NCBI GenBank assembly: GCA_002452815.1
Contig: DKFM01000005.1
Coordinates: 1 to 64,000, forward strand
Origin: Rhodobacteraceae bacterium UBA6796
GTDB lineage: Bacteria > Pseudomonadota > Alphaproteobacteria > Rhodobacterales > Rhodobacteraceae
Length of the DNA stretch: 64,000 bases
Direction of reading: 5' to 3'
Every line of letters starts with the position of its first letter. Positions within the stretch are counted from its first letter, which is position 1. The position numbers and the translations under genes are program-made. A model generated the notes under the pieces. It saw only the letters and a list, made by a program, of their open reading frames with translations, was not told where the DNA came from and ran no database searches. This document shows positions 1 to 8,846 of the stretch, one piece after another.

Positions 1-25
1 TCCGTTCAAACTTTGCCTTTGCCAT
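1..25 (-). CDS. tuf: Elongation factor Tu, first 8 codons only
   Basis: Read on the reverse strand from 25, the sequence begins ATG and encodes Met-Ala-Lys-Ala-Lys-Phe-Glu-Arg before leaving the window. This is the standard N-terminus of alphaproteobacterial EF-Tu, the GTPase that brings aminoacyl-tRNA to the ribosome. The call rests on these eight residues alone. A start at this place is sensible: it lies downstream of parC on the same strand with about 220 bp between. An A/T-richer stretch at about 70-112 could hold its promoter, but no clear -35/-10 pair stands out. Confidence 0.65.
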
Positions 26-221
26 GTCGCGGGCGCCTCTGGTTCGGGGGCCGGAATTGGCCCGAGTCAATATCGCGCGCTACCTATTGCCCCGAAGGAG
101 AAAAATCAAGCCCGCTTCGTGCATTCCCCGCCAGCGCGGCGCAATGCGCCACGCGCCTGTGGCCAGCGCACCATGGCGTCGCTGCCGCGCCCGTGCGACG
201 CGGCCCCGGCATCGGCCAAAG

Positions 222-239
222 ACCGGGCTTGCGCCCGGC
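222..239 (-). terminator. Possible terminator after parC
   Basis: A perfect 6-bp G/C stem (CCGGGC, loop TTGC, GCCCGG) lies just downstream of the parC stop codon. On the minus strand it is followed only by a short CTTT, so it is a weak intrinsic terminator candidate. The rest of 26-243 shows no tRNA or coding sequence. Confidence 0.4.
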
Positions 240-243
240 CCCG

Positions 244-2502
244 TCAGCAGAAGCGATTGTCCCGCGGGAAACCGCGCGGCGCCATCCGGCCGGCGCTGGC
301 CCGCTTGGCCAGCCATTCGCCCAGGTCCGTCTCGGACCGGGTGCGCCCCGCCGGATCTTTCCAGCTCAGCCCGTCGGCAAGCGCGAAAGTAATCGCGTCC
401 GACAGCCCGCCATCCTTGTATTTTTGCAACCTGACGCCTTTGCCGCGGGCCATTTCCGGCAGTTCGTCCAGCGCAAACACTAGCATCTTGCGGTTTTCCC
501 CGACGCACGCGACATGATCGCCCACAACCGGACGACAAACCTGCGTGCGCGCGCCTTCGCGCATGTTCAGCACCTGTTTGCCCGCGCGGGTCTGTGCCAC
601 CAGTTCTTCGCCCGGCACCACGAACCCGTCGCCGTCCGAAGAGGCCAGCAGATATTTCTCGCCGGCTTTGGGAATGACCAGATGGGTGATCTCGGCCTCG
701 TTCGGCAGATCGACGATCAGCCGCAGCGGCTCGCCCATGCCGCGCCCGCCGGGCAGGTTGGCGCCCAGAACGGTGAACGCCCGCCCGTTCGACCCCAGCG
801 CCACGATCCGGTCGGTGGTTTCGGCATGCAGCGCAAACAGCGGCCCGTCGCCATCCTTGAACTTGACCTCGGCATCCAGCGGCTGATGCCCCTTGAGCGC
901 CCGCACCCAGCCCATCTTCGACAGGATCACGGTGATCGGCTCGCGCTCGATCATCGCCTCGATCGGCACATCCTCGACCTCGGCGGCATCCCCGAAACTG
1001 GTGCGCCGGGCGCCCATCGCGGTGGCCTTGCCGAACTGCTTTTGCACATCTTTCAGCTGCGCGGTGATCCGTTTCCACTGCTCGCGCTCCGAGGCCAACA
1101 ACCCCTGCAGATCCGCGCGCTCGGCCATCAGCGCATCGCGTTCGTTGCGTAGTTCCATCTCTTCAAGTTTGCGCAGGCTGCGCAGGCGCATGTTCAGGAT
1201 CGCCTCGGCCTGCACCTCGGTCAGGAAGGCGCGCTCGCCATCCACCACCGCCCAGTTTTCCGCCATCAGCGCGGGCTTGGGCTCGTCCTCGGTGCGGATG
1301 ATTTCGATCACCCGATCCAGATTCAGATAGGCGATGATATAGCCGTTCAGCACCTCGAGCCGGTGCGCGATCTTGTCCAGCCGATGCTCGGACCGGCGGC
1401 ACAGCACGTCGCGGCGATGGTCCAGAAACGCGCGCAGCACCTCTTTCAGGCTGCAGACCTTCGGCACGCGCCCGTCGATCAGCACGTTCATGTTCATGTT
1501 GAACCGCAGTTCCAGATCCGAGCTGCGGAACAGCATGCCCATCAGTTGCGCGGGTTCGACCGTGCGGGTGCGCGGTTCCAGCACGATGCGCACATCCTCG
1601 GCGCTTTCGTCGCGCACATCGGCCAGCGCGGGCACCTTCTTGGTCTGGATCAGTTCGGCCAGCCGCTCGATCAGCTTGGATTTCTGTACCTGATAGGGGA
1701 TCTCGGTGACCACGATCTGCCACATGCCGCGGCCCAGATCCTCGACCTCCCATCGGGCGCGCAACCGGAACGCCCCCCGCCCGCTGCGGTAATTCTCCAG
1801 AATGCTCTCGCGCGGTTCGACCAGCACGCCGCCGGTCGGGAAATCCGGCCCCGGCACCAGTTCGACCAGCGCCTCGTCCGACAGATCCGGGGTCTTGATC
1901 AGCGCGAAACAGCCGTCGATCAGCTCATGCAGGTTATGCGGCGGAATGTTCGTCGCCATCCCCACCGCGATCCCGGACGAGCCATTGGCCAGCAGGTTCG
2001 GGAAGGCCGCGGGCAAAACCACCGGCTCTTCCAAGGTACCGTCATAGTTCGGGCGAAAATCGACGGCGTTTTCGGCCAGCCCCTCCAGCAATGCCTCGGA
2101 CGGGTGCGCCAAGCGGGCCTCGGTATAGCGGCTGGCGGCGGGGTTGTCGCCGTCTATATTGCCGAAGTTCCCCTGCCCGTCGACCAGCGGGTAGCGCATC
2201 GCGAAATCCTGCGCCAGACGCGCCATCGCATCATAGATCGCGGCATCGCCGTGCGGGTGATAGTTCCCCATCACGTCGCCCGAAATCTTGGCCGATTTGC
2301 GGAAGCCCCCGGTTGGCGACAGCTTCAACTCGCGCATCGCATAGAGGATGCGGCGATGCACGGGCTTCAACCCGTCGCGCGCATCGGGCAGCGCCCGGTG
2401 CATGATCGTCGACAGCGCATAGGTCAGATAGCGCTCGCCGATCGCGCGGCTCAGCGGCTCGGAGGTCAGGGAAACGGGCAGGTCGTCATCATTTTCGCTC
2501 AT
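244..2502 (-). CDS. parC: DNA topoisomerase IV subunit A
   Basis: This is the breakage-reunion subunit of topoisomerase IV, which decatenates daughter chromosomes as a ParC2-ParE2 complex. The protein is 752 aa, the same length as E. coli ParC. The N-terminal topoisomerase IIA domain contains the active-site tyrosine in the SRYTEAR context (about residue 126), and the region after about residue 500 is the C-terminal beta-pinwheel. The start at 2502 ([10 protein letters not shown]) was chosen because conserved sequence begins there; the frame is open for 30 further codons upstream without family resemblance. Within the quinolone-determining loop [11 protein letters not shown], the positions matching E. 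coli Ser80 and Glu84 are Ala and Asp. parE is not in the window. Confidence 0.95.
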   Translation of the reverse strand: MSENDDDLPVSLTSEPLSRAIGERYLTYALSTIMHRALPDARDGLKPVHRRILYAMRELKLSPTGGFRKSAKISGDVMGNYHPHGDAAIYDAMARLAQDFAMRYPLVDGQGNFGNIDGDNPAASRYTEARLAHPSEALLEGLAENAVDFRPNYDGTLEEPVVLPAAFPNLLANGSSGIAVGMATNIPPHNLHELIDGCFALIKTPDLSDEALVELVPGPDFPTGGVLVEPRESILENYRSGRGAFRLRARWEVEDLGRGMWQIVVTEIPYQVQKSKLIERLAELIQTKKVPALADVRDESAEDVRIVLEPRTRTVEPAQLMGMLFRSSDLELRFNMNMNVLIDGRVPKVCSLKEVLRAFLDHRRDVLCRRSEHRLDKIAHRLEVLNGYIIAYLNLDRVIEIIRTEDEPKPALMAENWAVVDGERAFLTEVQAEAILNMRLRSLRKLEEMELRNERDALMAERADLQGLLASEREQWKRITAQLKDVQKQFGKATAMGARRTSFGDAAEVEDVPIEAMIEREPITVILSKMGWVRALKGHQPLDAEVKFKDGDGPLFALHAETTDRIVALGSNGRAFTVLGANLPGGRGMGEPLRLIVDLPNEAEITHLVIPKAGEKYLLASSDGDGFVVPGEELVAQTRAGKQVLNMREGARTQVCRPVVGDHVACVGENRKMLVFALDELPEMARGKGVRLQKYKDGGLSDAITFALADGLSWKDPAGRTRSETDLGEWLAKRASAGRMAPRGFPRDNRFC

Positions 2503-2650
2503 GCCCCCGGGTGTAAAGCGCGCCACGCGCCCGGTCCAGACGGAAACTTTTTCCCTTGGCGGAACAAATCGGCGGCCCAAGGGTTCCGTCAAGGAAACCG
2601 ACCAAAAAACATGCTAAAATGAAAAAGTAGTGAGTCTCGGGGGTAGTCAG

Positions 2651-3142
2651 ATGTTCAAGATGACATTTTACACGTTGATAGCGATATTCTTGGTGCAGTT
2701 GATCGCAGGACGTGACGGCGAAGAGGGCGCGCGGATCATGGCGCAAGGCCCCTCGGAAAGTGCCGCGCCCAAAGTTGTGCAGGCGTCCGTTGCCGGCCCT
2801 GAAACGATCAGCCTCAGCCAATCCGACCCGGTGCCTGCGCCGCTGGTCACACCGGCACGCTTGGTGCGCATGCCCGGCCCCGCGTTGCGCCCCTCCCCCG
2901 AACATGCACAGAAGGCTGCCTTGACCGAGGCTTCCGCCGACGCCTCCCTTTGGGTCGTCACCGCCAACCGGTTGAATGTGCGTTCCGGCCCTTCGACCGG
3001 CAATCCGGTGGTCGACCGGATCAGCCGCGGCGAAGAGGTTCTGGTGGTCTCCGACAGCAGCGCGCCCTGGGTCAGGATTCGGATCGAAGGCGACGGGATC
3101 GAAGGCTGGGTTTCGCGCAAGCTGCTGGCCCCCGCGAACTGA
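2651..3142 (+). CDS. SH3-domain envelope protein
   Basis: This 163-aa protein has a hydrophobic N-terminus (about residues 4-19) that looks like a signal peptide or anchor. A Pro/Ala/Ser-rich linker follows, then a bacterial SH3 domain at about 95-160 with the typical phrases RLNVRSGPS near its start and GWVSRKLL near its end. Such domains bind peptidoglycan or peptide ligands in the periplasm, so a cell-envelope role is inferred. ATG at 2651 is preferred because a G-rich ribosome site (CGGGGG) sits upstream; an in-frame GTG at 2630 has none. It is transcribed divergently from parC, and the gap holds an inverted repeat CCCTTGG/CCAAGGG (2553-2583). The substrate is unknown. Confidence 0.75.
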   Translation: MFKMTFYTLIAIFLVQLIAGRDGEEGARIMAQGPSESAAPKVVQASVAGPETISLSQSDPVPAPLVTPARLVRMPGPALRPSPEHAQKAALTEASADASLWVVTANRLNVRSGPSTGNPVVDRISRGEEVLVVSDSSAPWVRIRIEGDGIEGWVSRKLLAPAN

Positions 3143-3229
3143 GCGGGCACACGAGGCGCCCGGATCGCCTTGCACAGTTGCACCGCGCCCCCTATCCCGG
3201 TGGCAACGATCATTGCGGGGCGCCAGACC

Positions 3230-4060
3230 ATGACCAAGACAATCCTGATTACCGGCTGTTCTTCGGGCATCGGTTATGATGCCGCGCATGGGCTCAAGGC
3301 CGCGGGCTGGAAAGTTCTGGCCACCTGCCGGCGCGAGGAAGATTGCGCCCGGCTGCGCGCAGAGGGGCTGATCTCGTTTCCTCTCGACGTTGCCGATCCG
3401 GCCTCGATCGAGGCGGGCTTCAACGAGGCGCTGGCCCGGGCGGGCGGACGGCTTGACGCGCTTTACAACAACGCGGCCTACGCCTGCCCGGGCGCGCTCG
3501 AAGACCTGCCCGCCGGCGCGCTGCGCGAGATTTTCGAAACCAATCTTTTCGGCCTGCACGACCTGACCACCCGCGCGATCAAGGTGATGCGCGCCCAGGG
3601 CCATGGCCGCATCCTGCAGTGTTCCTCGGTGCTGGGACTGGTGGGCATCCGCTGGCGTGGCGCCTATGTCGCGACGAAATTCGCGCTTGAAGGGCTGACC
3701 GATGTGCTGCGCCTGGAAATGCGCGACACCAATATCAAGATCGTGCTGATCAACCCCGGCCCGATCCCGACCCGCTTCCGCCTGAATGCGATTCCCCATT
3801 TCGAACGCTGGATCGACTGGCGCAATTCGGCCCGGCGCGACCAATATGAATCCTCGCTGCTCAAGCGCCTTTACGAACCCTCGGGCAAGAAGGACACGTT
3901 CGAACTGCCGCCCTCGGCCGTCACCCAGGCGATCCTGACCGCCCTGACCGTGCCAAACCCGCGCGGCCATTACTATGTGACCAAGGCCACCTGGATTGCC
4001 GCCCTTGCCCGCCGCCTGCTGCCCGGCCGTGTGCTGGATTGGCTGATGGCGAAGGCCTGA
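3230..4060 (+). CDS. Short-chain dehydrogenase/reductase
   Basis: This 276-aa NAD(P)-dependent oxidoreductase of the classical SDR family has the cofactor motif TGCSSGIG at about residues 8-15, a NNA motif (LYNNAAY), the catalytic serine in CSSVLG and the YVATK active-site pair (Tyr-x3-Lys). The C-terminal part after about residue 190 is longer than in minimal SDRs, as in enzymes acting on bulky or lipid substrates. ATG 3230 is preceded by GGGGCG and starts immediately before the first beta strand (MTKTILITG). The substrate cannot be told from sequence. It is followed on the same strand by a small membrane protein and the cobalamin adenosyltransferase, without obvious functional connection. 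Confidence 0.85.
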   Translation: MTKTILITGCSSGIGYDAAHGLKAAGWKVLATCRREEDCARLRAEGLISFPLDVADPASIEAGFNEALARAGGRLDALYNNAAYACPGALEDLPAGALREIFETNLFGLHDLTTRAIKVMRAQGHGRILQCSSVLGLVGIRWRGAYVATKFALEGLTDVLRLEMRDTNIKIVLINPGPIPTRFRLNAIPHFERWIDWRNSARRDQYESSLLKRLYEPSGKKDTFELPPSAVTQAILTALTVPNPRGHYYVTKATWIAALARRLLPGRVLDWLMAKA

Positions 4061-4122
4061 TCGGATAAACCTCTCGATTTTCCTCGCCCGCCCGCTACTG
4101 TGGGACCGAACAGGGAGGACAG

Positions 4123-4326
4123 ATGCGCAACGATCCGCTTTTCTACGTCGTTGCCGCCGCAAGCTTTGCCGTGCTGATCATTTTGATGATCGGCATTGGC
4201 GGTTTTGCCAGGGGCGGCGATTTCAACCGCAAGCACGCCAACAAGCTGATGCGACTGCGCATCGCGGCCCAGGCGGTTGCGATCTGTCTGATTTTGCTGT
4301 TTGTCTGGCTCCGAAAAGGAGGCTGA
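4123..4326 (+). CDS. Twin-transmembrane HIG1-like protein
   Basis: This 67-aa inner-membrane protein has two hydrophobic helices (about residues 8-28 and 45-62) separated by a basic loop rich in Lys and Arg (FNRKHANKLMRLR). That layout matches the hypoxia-induced protein (HIG1) family, whose mitochondrial members associate with respiratory supercomplexes. A respiratory-chain association here is inference. The ribosome site GGGAGGA lies 5 nt before the ATG. It ends 3 nt before the adenosyltransferase start, so the two are very probably co-transcribed. Confidence 0.8.
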   Translation: MRNDPLFYVVAAASFAVLIILMIGIGGFARGGDFNRKHANKLMRLRIAAQAVAICLILLFVWLRKGG

Positions 4327-4329
4327 TCC

Positions 4330-4902
4330 ATGGTCGTTCTCAATCGTATCTATACCAAAACCGGCGATGCCGGACAGACCGCACTGGCCGATGGCTCGCG
4401 CGTGGCCAAGCACGATCTGCGTGTCGCGGCCTATGGCACCGTGGACGAGTTGAACGCGACTCTGGGGCTCGCCCGGCTGCATGCGGATGACGACACCAAC
4501 GCCGCGCTGGCACGGATCCAGAACGATCTGTTCGACCTGGGCGCCGATCTGGCCCGCCCGGCGATGGAAAAGGACGCCGAAGCCGGATACCCCGTGCTGC
4601 GCGTGATCGAGACCCAGTTGACCAGGCTGGAATCCGAAATCGACGCGATGGTTTCCCGGCTCGAACCGCTGCGCAGCTTCATCCTGCCGGGCGGCACCCC
4701 GCTGGCCGCCCATCTGCACCTGTGCCGCACCGTCGCGCGCCGCGCCGAACGCGAGGCAACCGCACTGGCCGCCACCGATACCGCCAATCCCTTGGCGGTG
4801 AAGTATCTCAACCGGCTGTCCGACTGGTTCTTCTGCGCCGCGCGCATTGCCAATGACGAAGGGCGCGCCGATGTGCTTTGGGTGCCGGGGGGCAACCGCT
4901 AG
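4330..4902 (+). CDS. pduO: Cob(I)alamin adenosyltransferase, PduO type
   Basis: This 190-aa protein transfers the adenosyl group of ATP to cob(I)alamin, making coenzyme B12. The PduO-type family is recognised by the N-terminal YTKTGDAGQT motif (about residues 7-16, ATP binding), the GTVDELNATLG helix (about 37-47) and the C-terminal region ending RLSDWFFCAAR followed by LWVPGGNR. A strong AAGGAGG site precedes the ATG. Adenosylcobalamin is needed by mutases of the ethylmalonyl-CoA pathway (ethylmalonyl-CoA and methylmalonyl-CoA mutases), which fits the methylsuccinyl-CoA dehydrogenase at 24835. The mutases themselves are not in the window. Confidence 0.9.
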   Translation: MVVLNRIYTKTGDAGQTALADGSRVAKHDLRVAAYGTVDELNATLGLARLHADDDTNAALARIQNDLFDLGADLARPAMEKDAEAGYPVLRVIETQLTRLESEIDAMVSRLEPLRSFILPGGTPLAAHLHLCRTVARRAEREATALAATDTANPLAVKYLNRLSDWFFCAARIANDEGRADVLWVPGGNR

Positions 4903-4959
4903 GCCCGCCGCCTGCCGCCCAAACCGGCACAGATTGCGCAAACGGCCTGCGACGTGACG

Positions 4960-4990
4960 TTGCGACAGGGGATTGCGTCGATTTTATACT
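4960..4990 (+). promoter_or_regulatory. Candidate promoter of etfBA
   Basis: A good -10 hexamer TATACT (4985-4990) in an A/T-rich patch is preceded at a 19-nt spacing by TTGCGA (4960-4965). The spacing is longer than ideal. It would give a 5' leader of about 85 nt before etfB. Confidence 0.4.
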
Positions 4991-5081
4991 GTCCCTCGCT
5001 GTTTTGGTCTTGTAACAAAATTGCCGAGAGCTTGTGGCCCGCCCTGTGCGGGCGGAATCAAAGGTAGGGAGACACTCGCCC

Positions 5082-5840
5082 ATGAAGGTACTGGTGCCTG
5101 TGAAGCGCGTGATCGACTATAACGTGAAGGTTCGTGTGAAGGCGGACGGTAGCGGTGTCGATCTTGCGAACGTAAAGATGTCGATGAACCCGTTCGACGA
5201 GATTGCCGTTGAAGAGGCGATCCGTCTGAAAGAGAAGGGCGCCGCGTCCGAGATCGTGGTGGTTTCGGTGGGCGTGAAGCAGGCGCAGGAAACGCTGCGC
5301 ACGGCGCTGGCGATGGGTGCGGACCGGGCGATCCTGGTGGTGGCTGCCGATGACGTGCATCAGGATATCGAGCCGCTGGCGGTGGCCAAGATCCTGGCGA
5401 AAGTGGTGGCCGACGAGGCCCCCGGCCTGGTGATCGCGGGCAAGCAGGCGATCGACAACGACATGAACGCGACGGGCCAGATGCTGGCGGCGCTGCTGGG
5501 CTGGGGTCAGGCGACCTTTGCCTCGGAAGTCGAGATTGCCGGCGACAGCGCGAAAGTCACGCGTGAGGTCGATGGCGGTCTGCAGACGATCTCGGTCAAG
5601 CTGCCGGCGATCGTGACGGCCGACCTGCGCCTGAACGAGCCGCGCTATGCCTCGCTGCCCAACATCATGAAAGCCAAGAAGAAACCGCTCGAAGAAAAGA
5701 CCGCGGCCGATTACGGCGTCGATGTCACGCCGCGCCTGAGCGTGGTGAAGACCGCCGAGCCGGCGGGCCGCAGCGCGGGCATCAAGGTGGGCTCGGTCGA
5801 CGAGCTGGTGGCGAAACTGAAAGACGCGGGGGTTCTGTGA
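5082..5840 (+). CDS. etfB: Electron transfer flavoprotein beta subunit
   Basis: EtfB (252 aa) pairs with EtfA to form the soluble FAD/AMP flavoprotein that takes electrons from acyl-CoA dehydrogenases and passes them to ETF-ubiquinone oxidoreductase. Family features are the N-terminus [12 protein letters not shown], the AMP-binding region around [12 protein letters not shown], and the exposed recognition loop [19 protein letters not shown] that docks to dehydrogenases. An AGGGAG site precedes ATG 5082. The stop codon overlaps the etfA start by one base (TGATG), a sign of coupled translation of equimolar subunits. Confidence 0.95.
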   Translation: MKVLVPVKRVIDYNVKVRVKADGSGVDLANVKMSMNPFDEIAVEEAIRLKEKGAASEIVVVSVGVKQAQETLRTALAMGADRAILVVAADDVHQDIEPLAVAKILAKVVADEAPGLVIAGKQAIDNDMNATGQMLAALLGWGQATFASEVEIAGDSAKVTREVDGGLQTISVKLPAIVTADLRLNEPRYASLPNIMKAKKKPLEEKTAADYGVDVTPRLSVVKTAEPAGRSAGIKVGSVDELVAKLKDAGVL

Positions 5841-6748
5841 TGTCGGTTCTTCTGATTGCTGAAGTGAACAGCCTCGACGCGACCGCCAAGGCGCTGAGCG
5901 CGGCGAAAAAGATGGGCCCGGTGACGGTGCTGGTGGCAGGTGCGGGCGTCGATGCGGCACCGTTCGCGGCGATGGATGGCGTGGCCAAGGTGCTGACCGC
6001 CGATGACGCGGCTTACGCGCATGGCCTGGCCGAGCCGCTGGCCGATCTGGTCGTTTCGCTGGCCGGTGGCTTCACCCATATCGTGGCGCCGGCGACGGCC
6101 GAGTCCAAGAACGTGCTGCCGCGCGTGGCCGCGCTCTTGGATGTGATGGTGATCTCGGATGTGATCGGCGTGGTCGATGCCGACACGTTCGAGCGCCCGA
6201 TCTACGCGGGCAACGCGATCCAGACGGTGAAATCCTCGGACAAGATCAAGGTTGCCACGATCCGCGCGACGGCTTTCGAAGCCGCGGGCGCGGGCGGTTC
6301 GGCCCCGGTCGAGGCCGCGGCTGCGGCCGGCGACAAGGGCCTGTCGGCTTGGGTCGAGGACAAGGTGGCGGCCTCCGACCGCCCGGAACTGACCTCGGCG
6401 AAGATCGTGGTCTCGGGCGGCCGTGGCGTCGGCTCCGAGGCCGATTTCGCGCTGATCGCGGGCCTGGCCGACAAGCTCGGCGCAGCCGTGGGCGCGTCGC
6501 GCGCGGCGGTGGATTCGGGCTTTGCGCCGAACGACTGGCAGGTCGGGCAGACCGGCAAGGTCGTGGCGCCGGAACTCTACATCGCCTGCGGTATCTCGGG
6601 TGCGATCCAGCACCTTGCGGGGATGAAAGACAGCAAGATCATCGTCGCCATCAACAAGGACGAAGAAGCCCCGATCTTCCAGGTCGCAGACTTCGGACTC
6701 GTCGCAGACCTGTTCCAGGCTGTCCCGGAACTGACCAGCAAGCTGTGA
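5840..6748 (+). CDS. etfA: Electron transfer flavoprotein alpha subunit
   Basis: EtfA (302 aa) carries the FAD of the ETF heterodimer. Its C-terminal FAD-binding region is clear: VSGGRGVGS, then [29 protein letters not shown], and the end [11 protein letters not shown]. The N-terminal third (MSVLLIAEV onward) is the interface domain. ATG 5840 overlaps the etfB stop; the GTG one codon earlier is less likely. A strong terminator follows at 6857. Dehydrogenases in this window that probably feed it include the methylsuccinyl-CoA dehydrogenase. Confidence 0.95.
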   Translation: MSVLLIAEVNSLDATAKALSAAKKMGPVTVLVAGAGVDAAPFAAMDGVAKVLTADDAAYAHGLAEPLADLVVSLAGGFTHIVAPATAESKNVLPRVAALLDVMVISDVIGVVDADTFERPIYAGNAIQTVKSSDKIKVATIRATAFEAAGAGGSAPVEAAAAAGDKGLSAWVEDKVAASDRPELTSAKIVVSGGRGVGSEADFALIAGLADKLGAAVGASRAAVDSGFAPNDWQVGQTGKVVAPELYIACGISGAIQHLAGMKDSKIIVAINKDEEAPIFQVADFGLVADLFQAVPELTSKL

Positions 6749-6756
6749 CACACCGG

Positions 6757-6842
6757 CCGGGGGCCCTGCCCCCGGACCCCCGGGATATTTCCGGCCAAGA
6801 TGAAAAGCCACGTCTTCTTCTTGGCAAAAATACTCCCGCCGG
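6757..6842. repeat. Dispersed intergenic repeat, copy 1 (inverted pair)
   Basis: A C/G hairpin (CCGGGGGCCCTGCCCCCGG, 6757-6775) is followed by the core GGGATATTTCCGGCCAAGATG and then, at 6812-6842, by a second core in opposite orientation (its reverse complement reads GGGAGTATTTTTGCCAAGAA). It lies between the convergent ends of etfA and the DUF6473 gene. It belongs to the family also seen at 20121, 27844, 37036, 44603 and 51160. Confidence 0.75.
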
Positions 6843-6856
6843 AGGCGAAATCGGAA

Positions 6857-6882
6857 AGCCCCGCCACTCTGGCGGGGCTTTT
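6857..6882. terminator. Strong bidirectional terminator
   Basis: A perfect 10-bp stem (AGCCCCGCCA, loop CTC, TGGCGGGGCT) is followed by TTT on the plus strand and preceded by AA on the other side. It terminates etfBA and can serve the converging DUF6473 gene. Confidence 0.85.
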
Positions 6883-6902
6883 GCATACGCCGCGCGCCCC
6901 GC

Positions 6903-7724
6903 TTAAAGCAGCCCCGCCAGCACCGGCGCCAGCGCCGCAGCCACCTCTTCATGCACCATCGGTCCCGGCATCGTGGCCGCCGCAGGTTCTTCCATCGGGC
7001 CGAAATACATCCCGGCGGAGCCCGAACTGCGCGCCGTCAGCGAGGGGTCGACCCTGACCACCGCATCGGCCAGCGGCCGCAGCCGGTCCACCATCTCGGA
7101 CGTTACCAGCAGCGGCTCGCAACCCAGGGCATCGCGCAACGACGGATCGCGGTATTCGCCCAGCCAGAGCAACACCTTGCGCCCTTCGATCTTGTCCAGC
7201 ATCGCCGTCATCCGCGCGATCCAGGCCGCCTGCAATTCCGCAACCAGCGGCCCGAAGCGATCCGGCGCCCGTTCGCGCAAAGCCAGCAGAAGATGGCGCG
7301 TAAAGTTGAATTCGGTGAAGTCGATCTCGCTGAATACCGCGCGCATCAGGTTCGACGCCCGCAGGAAACGATCATTCCGCCGCGGATGCACAGCGTAAAA
7401 CCGGTTCGAGACGTTCTGTGCACCCATCAACTGAATCACCGTCACGCGGGCCAGGCGCGACATCTCGCCCACCTGGGGTTCGTTGGCGAAAACGTCGATC
7501 CCCGCGTTGAGATAGCCGAAATTGACGACCGGCATCTGCAACTTGTCTTCCAGCAGCGCAGGCCAGGGCTCTGCCACGAATTTTCCATAGGTCTCGGACC
7601 CGCCCAGTGCCGCCACGAAAGGCCGCGCAAGATCGCGGCGCGGCCCGCGAAACAGCAGTTTCGATCTGCCATAGCGACACGGAAAATAGTCCAGGGCGCC
7701 ATCGCCCGCATATTCGAAAGCCAT
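6903..7724 (-). CDS. DUF6473 family protein
   Basis: This 273-aa protein matches the Rhodobacterales family DUF6473, recognised by the opening [20 protein letters not shown] and the [12 protein letters not shown] motif near residue 40. The GGSETYG stretch resembles the nucleophile block of SGNH-type hydrolases, and LLWLGEYRD later could be another block, but a complete catalytic set is not obvious. No signal peptide or membrane segment is visible. Its function is unknown to me. It stands alone between the etfA terminator and the divergent 3-hydroxybutyryl-CoA dehydrogenase gene. Confidence 0.8.
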   Translation of the reverse strand: MAFEYAGDGALDYFPCRYGRSKLLFRGPRRDLARPFVAALGGSETYGKFVAEPWPALLEDKLQMPVVNFGYLNAGIDVFANEPQVGEMSRLARVTVIQLMGAQNVSNRFYAVHPRRNDRFLRASNLMRAVFSEIDFTEFNFTRHLLLALRERAPDRFGPLVAELQAAWIARMTAMLDKIEGRKVLLWLGEYRDPSLRDALGCEPLLVTSEMVDRLRPLADAVVRVDPSLTARSSGSAGMYFGPMEEPAAATMPGPMVHEEVAAALAPVLAGLL

Positions 7725-7773
7725 AATCCCACCTCAGTTTTCGACTCACCCAAGGTGGAGATTGCGCGCCAAG

Positions 7774-7785
7774 CCTTTCGAAAGG
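7774..7785. promoter_or_regulatory. 12-bp palindrome in divergent promoter region
   Basis: CCTTTCGAAAGG is a perfect palindrome in the 177-bp gap between the DUF6473 gene and the divergent 3-hydroxybutyryl-CoA dehydrogenase gene. Position and symmetry suit an operator; no regulator is identified. Confidence 0.35.
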
Positions 7786-7901
7786 GATAAAGCGAAAATA
7801 CGACACAATCCCTTAAGTGTTCTGTGCCATTGTCCCGGAAAGCCTTGCGCGCTGCACTGCAGCATGCGTATGGTCGAGACGCAATCACATGAGGTGAAGA
7901 A

Positions 7902-8777
7902 ATGGCGATTGAAACGGTAGGGATCGTTGGCGCAGGGCAGATGGGCAACGGGATCGCCCATGTTTTCGCGCTGGCCGGTTACAACGTTCTGATGAATGAC
8001 ATCGCGCAAGAGAGCCTGGACAAGGCCCTTGCCGTGATCGAGAAAAACATGGCGCGGCAGGTGTCGCGCGGCAAGATTTCCGAAGCGGACAAGTCCGCCG
8101 CACAGGCCCGCATCAAGACCACGCTGACGCTGACCGATCTGGGGCAGACCGATCTGGTGATCGAGGCCGCGACTGAACGTGAATCGGTCAAGGACACGAT
8201 TTTCGCGACGCTGGTGCCGCATCTGAAACCGACGACGTTGCTGGCTTCGAACACCTCGTCGATCTCGATCACGCGTCTGGCCTCGAAAACCGACCGCCCC
8301 GAGAAATTCATCGGCATGCACTTCATGAACCCGGTGCCGGTGATGCAACTGGTCGAACTGATCCGCGGCATTGCCACCGACGACGAAACCTATCAGATCA
8401 TGCTCGACGTGATCGCCCGGATCGGCAAGACCTCGGCTTCGGCCGAAGACTTCCCGGCCTTCATCGTCAACCGGATTCTGGTGCCGATGATCAACGAGGC
8501 GGTCTATACGCTGTATGAAGGCGTGGGCAACGTCCGCTCGATCGACGAGTCGATGAAACTGGGCGCGAACCATCCGATGGGCCCGCTGGAACTGGCCGAT
8601 TTCATCGGCCTCGATACCTGCCTGGCGATCATGCATGTTCTGCACGACGGGCTGGCAGACACGAAATACCGCCCCTGCCCGCTTCTGACAAAATATGTCG
8701 AGGCTGGCTGGCTCGGGCGCAAGACCGGGCGCGGGTTCTACGACTATCGCGGCGAAACTCCGGTTCCGACGCGCTGA
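7902..8777 (+). CDS. hbd: 3-hydroxybutyryl-CoA dehydrogenase
   Basis: This 291-aa NAD(P)-dependent enzyme interconverts acetoacetyl-CoA and 3-hydroxybutyryl-CoA. It has an N-terminal Rossmann fold with VGIVGAGQMGNGIA at about residues 6-19, the catalytic His/Glu region (MHFMNPVPVMQLVEL), the NRILVPMINEA helix and the C-terminal domain ending WLGRKTGRGFYDY. Its length is typical of the single-function enzyme rather than FadB fusions. The site GAGGTGAAGAA precedes the ATG. It links acetate and PHB metabolism with the ethylmalonyl-CoA pathway and sits near etfBA, as in other Rhodobacteraceae. Confidence 0.93.
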   Translation: MAIETVGIVGAGQMGNGIAHVFALAGYNVLMNDIAQESLDKALAVIEKNMARQVSRGKISEADKSAAQARIKTTLTLTDLGQTDLVIEAATERESVKDTIFATLVPHLKPTTLLASNTSSISITRLASKTDRPEKFIGMHFMNPVPVMQLVELIRGIATDDETYQIMLDVIARIGKTSASAEDFPAFIVNRILVPMINEAVYTLYEGVGNVRSIDESMKLGANHPMGPLELADFIGLDTCLAIMHVLHDGLADTKYRPCPLLTKYVEAGWLGRKTGRGFYDYRGETPVPTR

Positions 8778-8793
8778 TCGACCCCGAAACACA

Positions 8794-8820
8794 AAAAACC
8801 CCGCCACTGGCGGGGTTTTT
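8794..8820. terminator. Bidirectional intrinsic terminator
   Basis: A 7-bp G/C stem (CCCCGCC, loop ACT, GGCGGGG) is flanked by a run of A before it and TTTTT after it, so it works in both directions between converging genes. Confidence 0.88.
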
Positions 8821-8846
8821 CCTATCCGGCGTCCCGTTTCAGGGCC

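Noticed and set aside
2553..2583. Inverted repeat CCCTTGG/CCAAGGG between parC and the SH3 gene as an operator
   Set aside because: The arms are only 7 bp with a 17-nt spacer and no promoter is clearly placed around it, so it is not convincing by itself.
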